Shown here in pieces: positions 7,679 to 14,310 of a stretch of DNA of 64,000 bases (position 1 is its first letter; every line of letters starts with the position of its first letter). The stretch is taken from positions 248,001 through 312,000 of the forward strand of contig JADJUE010000003.1 of NCBI GenBank assembly GCA_016710785.1, written 5' to 3'. This stretch comes from Candidatus Epilinea brevis (GTDB taxonomy: Bacteria; Chloroflexota; Anaerolineae; Epilineales; Epilineaceae). Both the position numbers and the translations under genes were made by a program. The notes below the pieces were generated by a model. The model did no database searches and was not told the DNA's origin. It saw nothing but the letters and a program-made list of their open reading frames with translations.

Positions 7679-8191
7679 TCAGTTGGGCTCCAATGGCCCA
7701 CAGTAACGGACCTCTGGTGCTGTTGCGCCATCCCGCTCAAACAATTGTCTCACGCCGGGTTCCAGCGTGAAGCCCTGCCGCTCGTAGAAACGCCTCGCGC
7801 GGTCATTGGCTTCGAAGACCCATAGCCTCGCGACGCTAAAGCGGGTCCCGCTCAGCGCCGTCTTTGCCTCCTGACAAAGCGCGGCTCCAATTCCCTTGGA
7901 CCAGCAGTCAGGCGCTACGTAGAGGCCGTACACCTCTCCGTCACTCGGCGTTGCATCGTCGTCGTGACTCGGCCCGAATGAGATCCAACCGTCAACAGCA
8001 CCGTCCATGTCAGACACCAGGATCCTGGCATTCGCAGCGATCCGCTCTGCCCAGACCACTTCGCGCCGCTGCTCGGACAGGGCGTCGAGCACACGCGGCG
8101 GCAGAATGCCGCGGTACGCCAGCTGCCACGCCTGAACGTGAACTCGGGCTATCGGTCCCGCGTCTCCTGCTACGGCCGCCCGAATGTGCAT
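7679..8191 (-). CDS. GNAT family N-acetyltransferase
   Basis: The 170-residue product is a compact GNAT (Gcn5-related) domain. It has 'ARVHVQAWQLAYRGILPP' at the N-terminus, the acetyl-CoA loop 'YVAPDCWSKGIGAALCQEA' (Q/R-x-x-G-x-G/A pattern, Arg replaced by Ser-Lys) and 'LWVFEANDRARRFYERQGF' near the end. It should acetylate a small molecule or peptide amine; the substrate is not predictable. The ATG at 8191 is chosen: AAGGAG lies 9 bp upstream and the domain starts there, although the frame stays open to 8614. It is in cassette orientation. Confidence 0.85.
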   Translation of the reverse strand: MHIRAAVAGDAGPIARVHVQAWQLAYRGILPPRVLDALSEQRREVVWAERIAANARILVSDMDGAVDGWISFGPSHDDDATPSDGEVYGLYVAPDCWSKGIGAALCQEAKTALSGTRFSVARLWVFEANDRARRFYERQGFTLEPGVRQLFERDGATAPEVRYCGPLEPN

Positions 8192-8214
8192 GGCATCCAC
8201 TCCTTGTGCGCCAA

Positions 8215-8285
8215 GACCTCTGGCGACGGCAGAAGTCCTTGCTCTTGAAGCGATTCGATCCGGTCTGGAATGCCGTGGATCATCA
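8215..8285 (-). pseudogene. possible HicB tail fragment
   Basis: The minus strand reads 'ESLQEQGLLPSPEV' here, resembling 'EALQEQGLALPPP' of the intact HicB at 11942-12157; the DNA CTTGCTCTTG-AGCG-TTC is shared. Only about 20 codons are visible. A short HicA-end/HicB-start junction also recurs near 8727-8770. Confidence 0.35.
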
Positions 8286-8316
8286 ATGGCCGAGACCGCA
8301 GCCTGCCTCCCAGCTA

Positions 8317-8541
8317 CTACTTCCCTGTCGGCGACTGCACCCAGCCCTTGTCCTTGAACACGGCCCAGACTGCCATCGAATGCCCGTGGCCGAGGCCGTA
8401 TTCCGCCTTGAGCCAGGCGACCAGCTCGCCGGCCTTCATGTCGGGCCGGAACACGCCAGCCGCGGTGGCAAGGGCCTTGAAGTCCTCCGGAGCCTTGCCG
8501 GTCTTGGCGCGGATGTTGTCCAGGTACGCTTGGAAGGACAT
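8317..8541 (-). CDS. DUF4287 domain protein, copy 1
   Basis: This 74-residue protein covers the whole DUF4287 domain: 'SFQAYLDNIRAKTGKAPEDF', 'LKAEYGLGHGHSMAVWAVFK' and a short tail. It is a small helical protein of unknown function, often found alone or before an SRPBCC-type domain. The ATG at 8541 has GGAGAAC just upstream. A paralogue lies at 14039-14245; the two share about 80% of residues. Repeat R2 lies 37 bp upstream. Small single-domain genes in this orientation fit the cassette pattern of the zone. Confidence 0.85.
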   Translation of the reverse strand: MSFQAYLDNIRAKTGKAPEDFKALATAAGVFRPDMKAGELVAWLKAEYGLGHGHSMAVWAVFKDKGWVQSPTGK

Positions 8542-8577
8542 GCTGTTCTCCGATGGTGCGGGGCCGTGGACACCGCG

Positions 8578-8619
8578 GCGATTCCCGGTAAACGAACCGG
8601 CACAAGCATGCCACAGGCC
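8578..8619. repeat. dispersed repeat R2, copy b
   Basis: A 42-bp sequence matching 5443-5484 at 38 of 42 positions. It sits in front of the DUF4287 gene, whereas copy a sits in front of a methyltransferase fragment. Confidence 0.75.
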
Positions 8620-8762
8620 CCTTGACTCTGCCATCCCACTGATGGTTGGGTTCCGGGATGGCGATGCAGGACCGCTACGATCTCTGGCATGCCCGGCAGC
8701 GTCTCGATCTGCGCGAGGTCACGCCCATGTATCGCATCTGCTTCCTACTCCTTCAGCCCAGC

Positions 8763-9653
8763 CTACTTGAGGATGCTGTTCAACGCCCTCGCCAAGGTCA
8801 TCGCGTCGTCGTTCCATGCGTCGCGCGGCTCAGCCGCCGTGCGGGCGAACAGCCACAGCCGTACGCGTTCGCTGTCGACCTCCAGGAGGTCGGCAAGGCG
8901 GCCGATCGTCGCCTCCGGAGCGGCGAGCAGCCGCTGGCGGCAGTTGAGCAGATGCTAGGTCGCGTCGTAGGCCGGGTCCCCGACGAAGGGCTTGGGATCG
9001 ATCACCAGCCAGGGCCGGCGCCTCGCCCGCAGGACGTTGCCGGCGTGCAGATCGGTGGCGAGCAGCACGTCGTCGGCTGACGGACGAGACAGCTCCTCAA
9101 GCAACCCGAGACCCGCTCGGGTCAGCCCCGGATCGGGCCAGTTGGGAGCAGCCGCCAAGGTCTCATCCGCCCAATGCGCGAGCATGGTGGCGAGCGGGCG
9201 GAAGGGCTGCGGCGCCGCTGGTTTGCGCCACAGCTGTCGGAGCTGCCCGGCGATGACGACATCCTGTTCCGGCTCCGGTCGCTCGCGGAGCGCCGTGCCC
9301 GGTTCGCAGCGCTCCAGCAGCATGGCGTTGAGGTCCTCGTCGGCTTCGAGCAGCCGCACCGTGGGGTCGCCATCCCAGAAGCGCAGCCCCTGAAGCTCGT
9401 GCGCCGCTTCCATGTGCGGCAGGCCGAGCTTGAGCACCGCGCGGCTGCCATCCCCGCGCAGGGCCGGCGCGACCCACGCGCAGCTAACCTCGCTGCCGTC
9501 GAAGGGCGCCCCCAGCGTCAGCGTCCAGCGGTCCTGCATCTGGCGGACGACGTCCGGCAGGCGATCGAGCCAGGCGCGGCGCTCCGGCACGCCGCGGCAG
9601 GTGGCGGCAAGCCGCTGGGGGATGATGAACATCGTGTTCTTCGCTGTCATCAC
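8763..9653 (-). pseudogene. streptomycin 6-kinase-like aminoglycoside phosphotransferase with in-frame amber codon
   Basis: The frame from 9653 encodes an APH(6)/hydroxyurea-phosphotransferase-like kinase: 'CRGVPERRAWLDRLPDVV', nucleotide-binding 'RAVLKLGLPHMEAAHE', the catalytic loop 'LLATDLHAGNVLRARR' and the Mg-binding 'WLVIDPKPFVGDPAYD'. At 8955-8957 a TAG interrupts the conserved 'DAT-x-HLLNC' stretch, most likely a CAG (Gln) to TAG change. The same frame then continues 64 codons ('RLADLLEVDSERVRLWLFAR') to a second TAG at 8763. The last residues ('LNSILK') look like a HicA tail, so the 3' end is also a fusion. Probably non-functional. A second, internally deleted copy lies at 12483-12704. 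Confidence 0.8.
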
Positions 9654-9677
9654 GATGCCTCTCCAAGTGTTCGCGAT

Positions 9678-9920
9678 CTACGCCGTGACTGCGGTCGCCC
9701 TCACGGCCGCTATCACCGCCAGCAACGCGTCCACCTGCGCGGTGCGGAACAGCCCATCCGGACTATGCGGCGTCAGGTCGGTGAACGGCGACTCGTAGAG
9801 TCGCGCCGCCTCCATCACGCCATGCTCGGTCAAGTCTGCCGCTGTGAGCGCCTTGTTCAAGCGCAGCTTGTGGATCGCGATGTGATCTTGGTGCGCGCGC
9901 AGGAAGGCCGGGGCTGTCAG
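9678..9920 (-). pseudogene. HsdR (type I restriction) C-terminal remnant 1
   Basis: The minus strand reads 'FLRAHQDHIAIHKLRLNKAL' and then jumps to 'LTEHGVMEAARLYESPFTDL' and 'TPHSPDGLFRTAQVDALLAV' before the stop. Both parts belong to the EcoEI-type HsdR C-terminal domain but lie far apart in an intact protein, so the middle is deleted at the 'LTAADL/LTEHG' junction. No helicase or nuclease part and no hsdM/hsdS is present. It is followed by the APH pseudogene, exactly as remnant 2 at 12730-13010 is. Confidence 0.75.
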
Positions 9921-10369
9921 AGTGGGTTGTCACAGCTTGTCACAGCATCAGAATTGAAGCAGGGGAGAGCAGATCGTCTCGCGAAACAGCATGCTCTTGC
10001 GCTCGCAACAGCCCAGTGTTTCGTTTGTTGCAACGGCTGTTGCGAACGCAGTACTGCGCTGTTGCCAACGCAACACTGGGCTGTTCGGAAGCCAACAGCA
10101 TGCTGAAACAAACGCCACCCCAAGCAGTTGCCGATTCCCGGCAGAGCCATGACACGCTGTGGTCGTCGCCCTGCGGCTTGCCGGCGTGGTAGCCGCATGC
10201 GCTTAAGTATATCGTCAAAATTCGGCGGTCGGACCCCCCTATTGCCGCAGTCCGCCGCTCCCGCCCGCCGGTCCCGAGTCGGACGCCGCACGAGGCCAGG
10301 CATGGTTGGGAGCCATGGCTCCGCCCTTCTGCCAGTGCGGCTTCGCACTATGGGGTCAACTCCACACTG
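9921..10369. other. intergenic stretch without a gene, carrying a large inverted repeat
   Basis: No convincing coding frame was found between the HsdR remnant and the HigA fragment. Its only clear structure is the nested inverted repeat at 9988-10104, annotated separately. Confidence 0.5.
9988..10104. repeat. nested inverted repeat (large imperfect hairpin)
   Basis: AACAGCCCAGTGTT (10007-10020) pairs perfectly with AACACTGGGCTGTT (10072-10085). The centre is the palindrome GCAGTACTGC (10048-10057), flanked by GCTGTTGC / GCAACAGC-type repeats, and the outer edges carry AGCATGCT at 9988-9995 and 10097-10104. The left half has about 14 extra bases. It could fold into a long hairpin or be a multi-site regulator target. 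Confidence 0.75.
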
Positions 10370-10468
10370 ATGATCATGCACAATCCCCCCCATCCGGGCG
10401 AGTTCATCAACGATGTCTTCCTGGAGCCCAACGGAATCAGCGGCCGCGAGTTGGCCGAGACGGTCAAC
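10370..10468 (+). pseudogene. HigA antitoxin N-terminal fragment
   Basis: The first about 33 codons encode 'HNPPHPGEFINDVFLEPNG' and 'ISGRELAETVN', the standard beginning of HigA/XRE antitoxins. The frame then runs into unrelated sequence, so the helix-turn-helix core is missing. No HigB toxin gene was seen next to it. Confidence 0.75.
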
Positions 10469-10618
10469 GGCGGCGCCCAGGGGGAATCCCCGCCCATCGT
10501 CGCGGGCTTCTCCCGTAGACCGCGGGACGCCGGTCGGCCTATCATCGGATCGGGCGCCCCGGCATGGTGCGACTCCGTCGCCTGCCGCAGGGTGCCCGAC
10601 ACCTTGGAGCCCATCGTC

Positions 10619-10933
10619 ATGAGCGATAGCTTGGATCATCTGGAGGCCTTGCGGCTGGCCACGCGCCGGGCCGTGCTCGAAGGCCCCGGCCGGCTGGCGG
10701 TGTCCCTGCGCCAGGCGGCGGCCCGTGGCGAGGCCCCGGCCGACCTGGCGCCCTTGCTGGCCAAGATCCGGCAAAAGGCCTACACCATCACTGATGCCGA
10801 CGTGGCGGCGCTGATGGCCGCCGACGGTCCTGGCTACGACCAGGACCAGGTCTTCGAGTTCGTCGTGGCCGCCACCCTGGGCGCCGCCGAGTCCCGATAT
10901 ATCGCGGCGATGGCCGCCGTGGAGGCCGCATGA
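10619..10933 (+). CDS. small helical partner protein of the AhpD-like gene
   Basis: This 104-residue, Ala-rich helical protein starts at the ATG at 10619 with TTGGAG upstream. The same open frame extends back into the HigA fragment, but that part is not homologous. The C-terminal half ('YDQDQVFEFVVAATLGAAES') resembles the helical carboxymuconolactone decarboxylase fold but lacks any Cys. Its stop overlaps the next start by four bases (ATGA), so it is translationally coupled to the AhpD-family gene and probably acts with it. Its own function is unknown. Confidence 0.75.
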   Translation: MSDSLDHLEALRLATRRAVLEGPGRLAVSLRQAAARGEAPADLAPLLAKIRQKAYTITDADVAALMAADGPGYDQDQVFEFVVAATLGAAESRYIAAMAAVEAA

Positions 10934-11517
10934 GGCTCGCAAACGTGGAGCGGGGCGAGGGTCTGAAGGACCGGCTGATGTTCTTCGTCATCCGCAGGCT
11001 CTCGGGCTACCGTGCGCCCGACGTGGTGCGCACCCTGCGCTATCGACCGACATTCTTCGGCCGGCCGCATTCCGAGCATACCCAGGCCGCCATGCGCGGT
11101 GACTCCGCCTGGACCGTCGGCGAGCGCGAGCTCTTTGCCGCCTTCGTGTCGCGGTTGAACGCCTGCCACTTCTGAACGAACGCCCACGCCGCGGTCGCGG
11201 CGATTGCCTTCGACGCCAAGCTCACGCAACAGGTGCTGGACGACTACCAGAGCGCGCCCATCGCCGATGGGCTGCGGGCCACCCTGGGCTTTCTGGACAC
11301 CATGACCCGGCGGCCCGAAGCGCTGACGGCCCAGGACGCACGAGCGGTGCTGGCCGCCGGTGTAAGCCGCGAGGCCCTGGCCGAGGCGGTCCACGTCGCC
11401 TACCTCTTCAACATCTACGATCGCCTGGCGGACACCCTGGGTTGGGATGTCCCGCCGGCGGACGATGGATCTTACGTGGCCGGGGCGCGGAATCTGTTGC
11501 AGCGGGGTTACCTCTGA
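10930..11517 (+). CDS. AhpD/carboxymuconolactone-decarboxylase family peroxidase-like protein, probable selenoprotein (in-frame UGA)
   Basis: Read through the TGA at 11173-11175, the frame gives a 195-residue protein that aligns over its whole length with CMD/AhpD-type peroxidase-related proteins: 'SGYRAPDVVRTLRYRPTFFG' early, 'WTVGERELFAAFVSRLNACH' before the active site and 'AYLFNIYDRLADTLGW' near the end. Family members carry C-x-x-C followed by H; here the motif reads C-H-F-UGA-T-N-A-H, so the TGA sits exactly on the second, peroxidatic Cys. A six-base-pair hairpin with a GGUC loop begins 12 bases after the TGA (11187-11202), which fits a bacterial SECIS. Downstream codons remain uninterrupted to a proper stop. 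The alternative is a simple nonsense mutation, since decayed genes surround it. The selenocysteine machinery is not in the window. Confidence 0.75.
11187..11202 (+). promoter_or_regulatory. candidate bacterial SECIS hairpin
   Basis: CGCCGC (11187-11192) pairs with GCGGCG (11197-11202) around the loop GGTC. The loop starts 17 nt after the TGA and has G at its first two positions, as required by the usual bacterial SECIS model (G in the first two loop bases, 16-37 nt from the UGA). Confidence 0.6.
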
Positions 11518-11941
11518 GCCAGCACATTCGGCGGGAACTGGCGGCGGCCCCCGGCCTGGGCGACGGCCCTTGATCGGTGGGCCGATCCTCCTCCACGGCT
11601 AGCTCGCTGAACTATGATGCCTTCATCGCGCGACGATGATGCCTTCATATGGTAGCGATGAAGGCATCATAAGCTCTGCTTCCTTACTACACTTCATCCG
11701 CGCGAAGTAAGCAAGGGCCCTGCTTCCTTACTTCACCGGGCCGTTTCCGCGGAAGGACGCGCTCGAGGCTCAGCCGCCGCGCGGGATTTGGACCCCCGGA
11801 AGGGAACCGGCGCGGTCGTCGGGTCCAGGCGGTCGGCAGGTCGGCAGGGCAGCCTGGTTTGCCGGCGCGCGCTCGTCCAGTCCCGGCCCCGCCTAGCGCT
11901 CGCTCCCGATCATGCAGGCGGCGGAGTCTGCGCAGTCTCGG
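11518..11941. other. intergenic stretch without a gene, carrying a repeat cluster
   Basis: No gene recognised between the AhpD-like gene and hicB. It holds the repeat cluster at 11614-11734 and, near 11893-11910, an 18-base piece (CGCCTAGCGCTCGCTCCC) also present near 21726 and resembling the middle of the VOC-SnoaL gene. Confidence 0.5.
11614..11734. repeat. cluster of inverted and direct repeats (two families)
   Basis: ATGATGCCTTCATCGC (11614-11629) is perfectly complementary to GCGATGAAGGCATCAT (11655-11670), with a further direct copy ATGATGCCTTCAT at 11636-11648. Next, TGCTTCCTTACT occurs at 11677-11688 and 11721-11732, and GAAGTAAG (11704-11711) pairs with CTTACTTC (11727-11734). Each family looks like a paired-operator or hairpin arrangement. 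Confidence 0.8.
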
Positions 11942-12157
11942 TCACGCCGCTCTCACTTCCACCAATGCGCTCGATGACAGCGGCGGTGGGAGCGCTAGCC
12001 CTTGCTCTTGGAGCGCTTCAAGATGGAGTTCGATCGCCTCGCGAATAAGGGCGAGCGCCTCGTGTTCCGAATCGCCTACGGCCACGCAGCCCGGCAAATC
12101 GGGCACGTAGGCGCCCACACTTGTCGGCCCATGTTCAACCACAACCATGTAGCGCAT
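11942..12157 (-). CDS. hicB: HicB-family antitoxin
   Basis: This 71-residue protein has the HicB partially degraded RNase-H-like fold signature: 'MVVVEHGPTSVGAYVPDLPG', 'CVAVGDSEHEALALIREAIE' and a C-terminal 'EALQEQGLALPPP'. It should bind and neutralise the HicA mRNA interferase and bind DNA through its partner or C-terminus. The ATG at 12157 has GGAGTAGGAAG in front, inside the end of hicA; the hicA stop lies 7 bp upstream, so the two form one operon. The toxin gene has a premature stop, so HicB may now be an orphan antitoxin. Confidence 0.85.
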   Translation of the reverse strand: MRYMVVVEHGPTSVGAYVPDLPGCVAVGDSEHEALALIREAIELHLEALQEQGLALPPPLSSSALVEVRAA

Positions 12158-12164
12158 GTGCTTC

Positions 12165-12353
12165 CTACTCCTTTAATCCAGCCTGCTTGAGGATGCTGTT
12201 CAAGGTGCCCGGTGGCAGATCCATGCTCGGCTTGCCCGCAACGGTGACGGTCCCGCGCTGCATCGGATGCTGGAACTGCCGGTGGCTGCCCTTCTGCCCG
12301 ACCATCCGCCAATCCTGCTATGCGAGCAGATCAACCACTTCCTGCACTTTCAT
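12165..12353 (-). pseudogene. hicA: HicA-family toxin gene with in-frame TAG at codon 12
   Basis: Read through a TAG at 12318-12320, the frame encodes a complete HicA-like protein of about 62 codons: 'MKVQEVVDLLA', stop, 'QDWRMVGQKGSHRQFQHP' with the catalytic His in 'GSHRQF', and the family ending 'GTLNSILKQAGLKE'. HicA proteins are double-stranded-RNA-binding-fold mRNA interferases. The amber codon should abolish the toxin unless it is suppressed or translation restarts downstream. Order hicA-hicB and spacing are normal. Confidence 0.8.
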
Positions 12354-12482
12354 GATGGAAGAAGGATGTCACATCGTCTCGCCAGCCAGCAAAGCCCTGA
12401 CCCGGCAGCACCGGGGTCGCAGCCCTGACTCGACCGGGGCTGCCGCTGCTCGACTCTTTTTGCCAGCCTGCCGCCGCCCCCT

Positions 12483-12704
12483 CAGCCCAGCGCCCTCGCC
12501 AAGGTCATCGCATCGTCGTTCCAAGCGTCGCGCGGCTCTGCCGCCTCGCGGGCGAACAGCCACAGCCGAGCGCGTTCGCTGTCGACCTCCAGGAGGTCCG
12601 CGATGTGGCCGATGGTCGCGTCCGGAGCGGCGCTCCGGCACGCCGCGGCAGGTGGCGGCAAGCCGCTGGGGGATGATGAACATCGTGTTCTTCGCTGTCA
12701 TCAC
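12483..12704 (-). pseudogene. APH (streptomycin-kinase-like) remnant 2, internally deleted
   Basis: The first 26 codons ('MMTAKNTMFIIPQRLAATCR', 'GVPERR') match the APH pseudogene at 8763-9653, then the sequence jumps to the last about 50 codons of the same gene in another frame (DNA 12487-12634 matches about 8780-8925). Roughly 600 bp including the active site are missing. It lies next to an HsdR remnant, the same order as copy 1, so the two loci were once duplicates. Confidence 0.8.
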
Positions 12705-12729
12705 GATGCCCTCTCGAAGTGTCCGCGAT

Positions 12730-13010
12730 CTACGCCGCGACTGCCGTCGCCCTCACGGCGGCTATCACCGCCAGCAATGCCTCCACCTGCGTGCTGCTGA
12801 ACAGCCCATCCGGACCGTGCGGCGTCAGGTCGGTGAAGGGCGACTCGTAGAGTCGCGCTTCCTCCATCACGCCATGCTCGGTCAAGTGATTCACGATCAG
12901 GTTCAGGAACTCGATCTGGCTGGCGCTCCAGGCCTCGCCGTTCAGGAACCCGCTCAACGCGCTCTTGGCTGCCTCCCGGTCCATGCCCACCAGGGATCGC
13001 ACGAACAGCC
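12730..13010 (-). pseudogene. HsdR (type I restriction) C-terminal remnant 2
   Basis: About 93 codons of the EcoEI-type HsdR C-terminus: 'LFVRSLVGMDREAAKSALSG', 'WSASQIEFLNLIVNHLTEHG' and 'MEEARLYESPFTDL', then a stop. It is longer than remnant 1 (9678-9920) and not internally deleted, but the helicase and nuclease parts and the start are missing. Upstream the frame turns into non-homologous sequence. Confidence 0.8.
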
Positions 13011-13142
13011 CTAGACCCTGCGACTTAGACGCCGGCGGGCGGTCTCCAGCATCGGCACCGTGGCGTCTTGCCAGTCTCGCCGATCCCGAAGCGAAACTGT
13101 CAGTCCTGAGTCTACCGGGGACCACGTGTCCAGAACAAGCTG

Positions 13143-13649
13143 TCATGGCACCCGATCGAATGCAAGAAACACATCGAACCTGGTGAAGGCGACCCCCTCG
13201 TCTCCCACGCCGACAAGGGCCGCCCGCTCTTCATTCCTGATCGTAAATTCATGTCGCCGGCCGTCTTCGAACTCCAACGTGATGAAGTTCCTCGAGTATT
13301 CCCCGCGGCCACGGCTGTGTTTACTGACTACAATGGCGGCAGTGGCTTGGGTCGGAGCCTTGGAATACTGAGCGGTCTGATAGATGAGATTGGCCAGAAA
13401 GACGATACCGACGAGAAACATCAGCGCGGGGACGATGGATCCTATAGACGATGAGAATGGAGAGCGTGCGGCCATTCCCGCCGAATTGCCACCTATGACC
13501 AGTACCAAAAGGCACCAGACCGACACGAATACGATACTGCAGCCTGTACCCACAGAGAACCTCATGTCGCTGGGAAGTACCCGAGCGGCACGATCGGCAT
13601 ACGCTTCTGACTGCTTGATCCGATCAAAGGTGAGTTGTCGGTCGGACAT
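13143..13649 (-). CDS. DUF2500-like membrane protein
   Basis: This 168-residue protein has two membrane spans ('CSIVFVSVWCLLVLVIGG' and 'GSIVPALMFLVGIVFLANLI') and a C-terminal domain of the DUF2500 type: 'VVSKHSRGRGEYSRNFITLE', 'FEDGRRHEFTIRNEE' and 'GDEGVAFTRFDVFLAFDR'. The role is unknown; such proteins may anchor a small beta domain at the membrane. The start ATG at 13649 has CAGGAG about 10 bp upstream, and a GTTGAGC heptamer that could be an attC core lies just before that. It probably represents another cassette. Confidence 0.8.
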   Translation of the reverse strand: MSDRQLTFDRIKQSEAYADRAARVLPSDMRFSVGTGCSIVFVSVWCLLVLVIGGNSAGMAARSPFSSSIGSIVPALMFLVGIVFLANLIYQTAQYSKAPTQATAAIVVSKHSRGRGEYSRNFITLEFEDGRRHEFTIRNEERAALVGVGDEGVAFTRFDVFLAFDRVP

Positions 13650-13784
13650 CGCTTGTTCTCCTGCTCAACTGGACTGCTGTAGTTGACCAAGCGGCAGCGT
13701 GCTGAACACACGATCTCCCGCAACTTCGTGGGGTGTTCATCGCCGGCCGCCAGTCAGCCACCGCCCCCTCAGCCCATCCGCAGC

Positions 13785-13812
13785 GGATCACGTACGCTAG
13801 CGTACGTGATCC
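13785..13812. promoter_or_regulatory. 28-bp perfect palindrome
   Basis: GGATCACGTACGCT is followed directly by its exact complement AGCGTACGTGATCC with no spacer. An outer partial stem CCGCA (13778-13782) / TGCGG (13819-13823) extends it. It lies in a 255-bp non-coding gap upstream of the DUF2500-like gene; it could be an operator, a hairpin or a relic of a mobile element end. Confidence 0.85.
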
Positions 13813-13904
13813 ACCCCTTGCGGTGGCCTACTCCAAGCACCCGCTTCCCCCCCCCTTTCACCCTCGCCGTCGCGCCCGGTGCCGACGATTGACAGGCCGC
13901 GCCC

Positions 13905-14038
13905 CGCCGAGCGCTCGCTCCCGATCATGATCCGCTACCCTACCCATCCACCGTCTTTGTCGAAGATGCACCATCTCGGGTCGCGGATCTCGCGCACCGC
14001 GAAGCCCAGGATGTCGCGGTAGGAGGCGGCTTCGGCAA
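13905..14038 (-). pseudogene. VOC-SnoaL gene remnant 1, internally deleted
   Basis: Two separate parts of the intact gene at 18964-19752 are joined here: the region around GCTCGCTCCCGATCAT (middle of that gene) and the region TCGAAGATGC...CGCGGTAG (N-terminal part). The sequence then breaks off at the stop of the DUF4287 gene at 14039. No reading frame survives. Confidence 0.7.
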
Positions 14039-14245
14039 CTACACCCAGCCCTTGTCCTTGAACACGGCCCAGATCGCCATGGAATGTCCATGGCCGAGGC
14101 CGAATTCCGCCTTGAGCCAGGCGACCAGATCACCGGCCTTCATGCCCGGCCGGTACACGCCCGCCTCGGTGGCCAGGGCTTTGAAGTCCTCAGGATGCTT
14201 GCCGGTCTTGGCGTGGATGTTGTCCAGGTATGCTTGGAATGACAT
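14039..14245 (-). CDS. DUF4287 domain protein, copy 2
   Basis: This 68-residue paralogue of the protein at 8317-8541 has 'SFQAYLDNIHAKTGKHPEDF' and 'LKAEFGLGHGHSMAIWAVFK', ending right after 'DKGWV'. The start ATG at 14245 has CGGAGACCACG upstream, the same kind of leader as copy 1. The stop falls exactly at the junction with the VOC remnant, so a few C-terminal residues may have been lost. Function is unknown. Confidence 0.83.
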   Translation of the reverse strand: MSFQAYLDNIHAKTGKHPEDFKALATEAGVYRPGMKAGDLVAWLKAEFGLGHGHSMAIWAVFKDKGWV

Positions 14246-14310
14246 ATCGTGGTCTCCGATCGCGGGGGGGCGGTGGGCTCCGGCTTGTTGGCCAGCGGGC
14301 CTTCCGACCG

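Noticed and set aside
7640..7690. Possible attC at the end of the GNAT gene (GCCCAAC...GTTGGGT)
   Set aside because: The heptamers exist but the spacing is only about 43 bp and the arms do not pair with the usual one or two extra bases.
10370..10933. One 187-codon gene with a HigA start
   Set aside because: The HigA-like part ends after about 33 codons and the second half starts at its own ATG with a ribosome-binding site and is coupled to the next gene; the link is chance open frame.
8955..12320. TAG as a recoded sense codon (stop-codon reassignment)
   Set aside because: Three in-frame TAG codons occur at Gln-like sites, but only in degraded genes, while several intact neighbours use TAG as the true stop. 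Simple C-to-T mutation explains them.
9678..13010. A working type I restriction system
   Set aside because: Only the C-terminal ends of HsdR are present, with no helicase, nuclease, hsdM or hsdS in the window.
13655..13700. GTTGAGC heptamer before the DUF2500-like gene as an attC core
   Set aside because: No matching inverse core or arm pairing could be found upstream; kept only as a hint in the gene entry.
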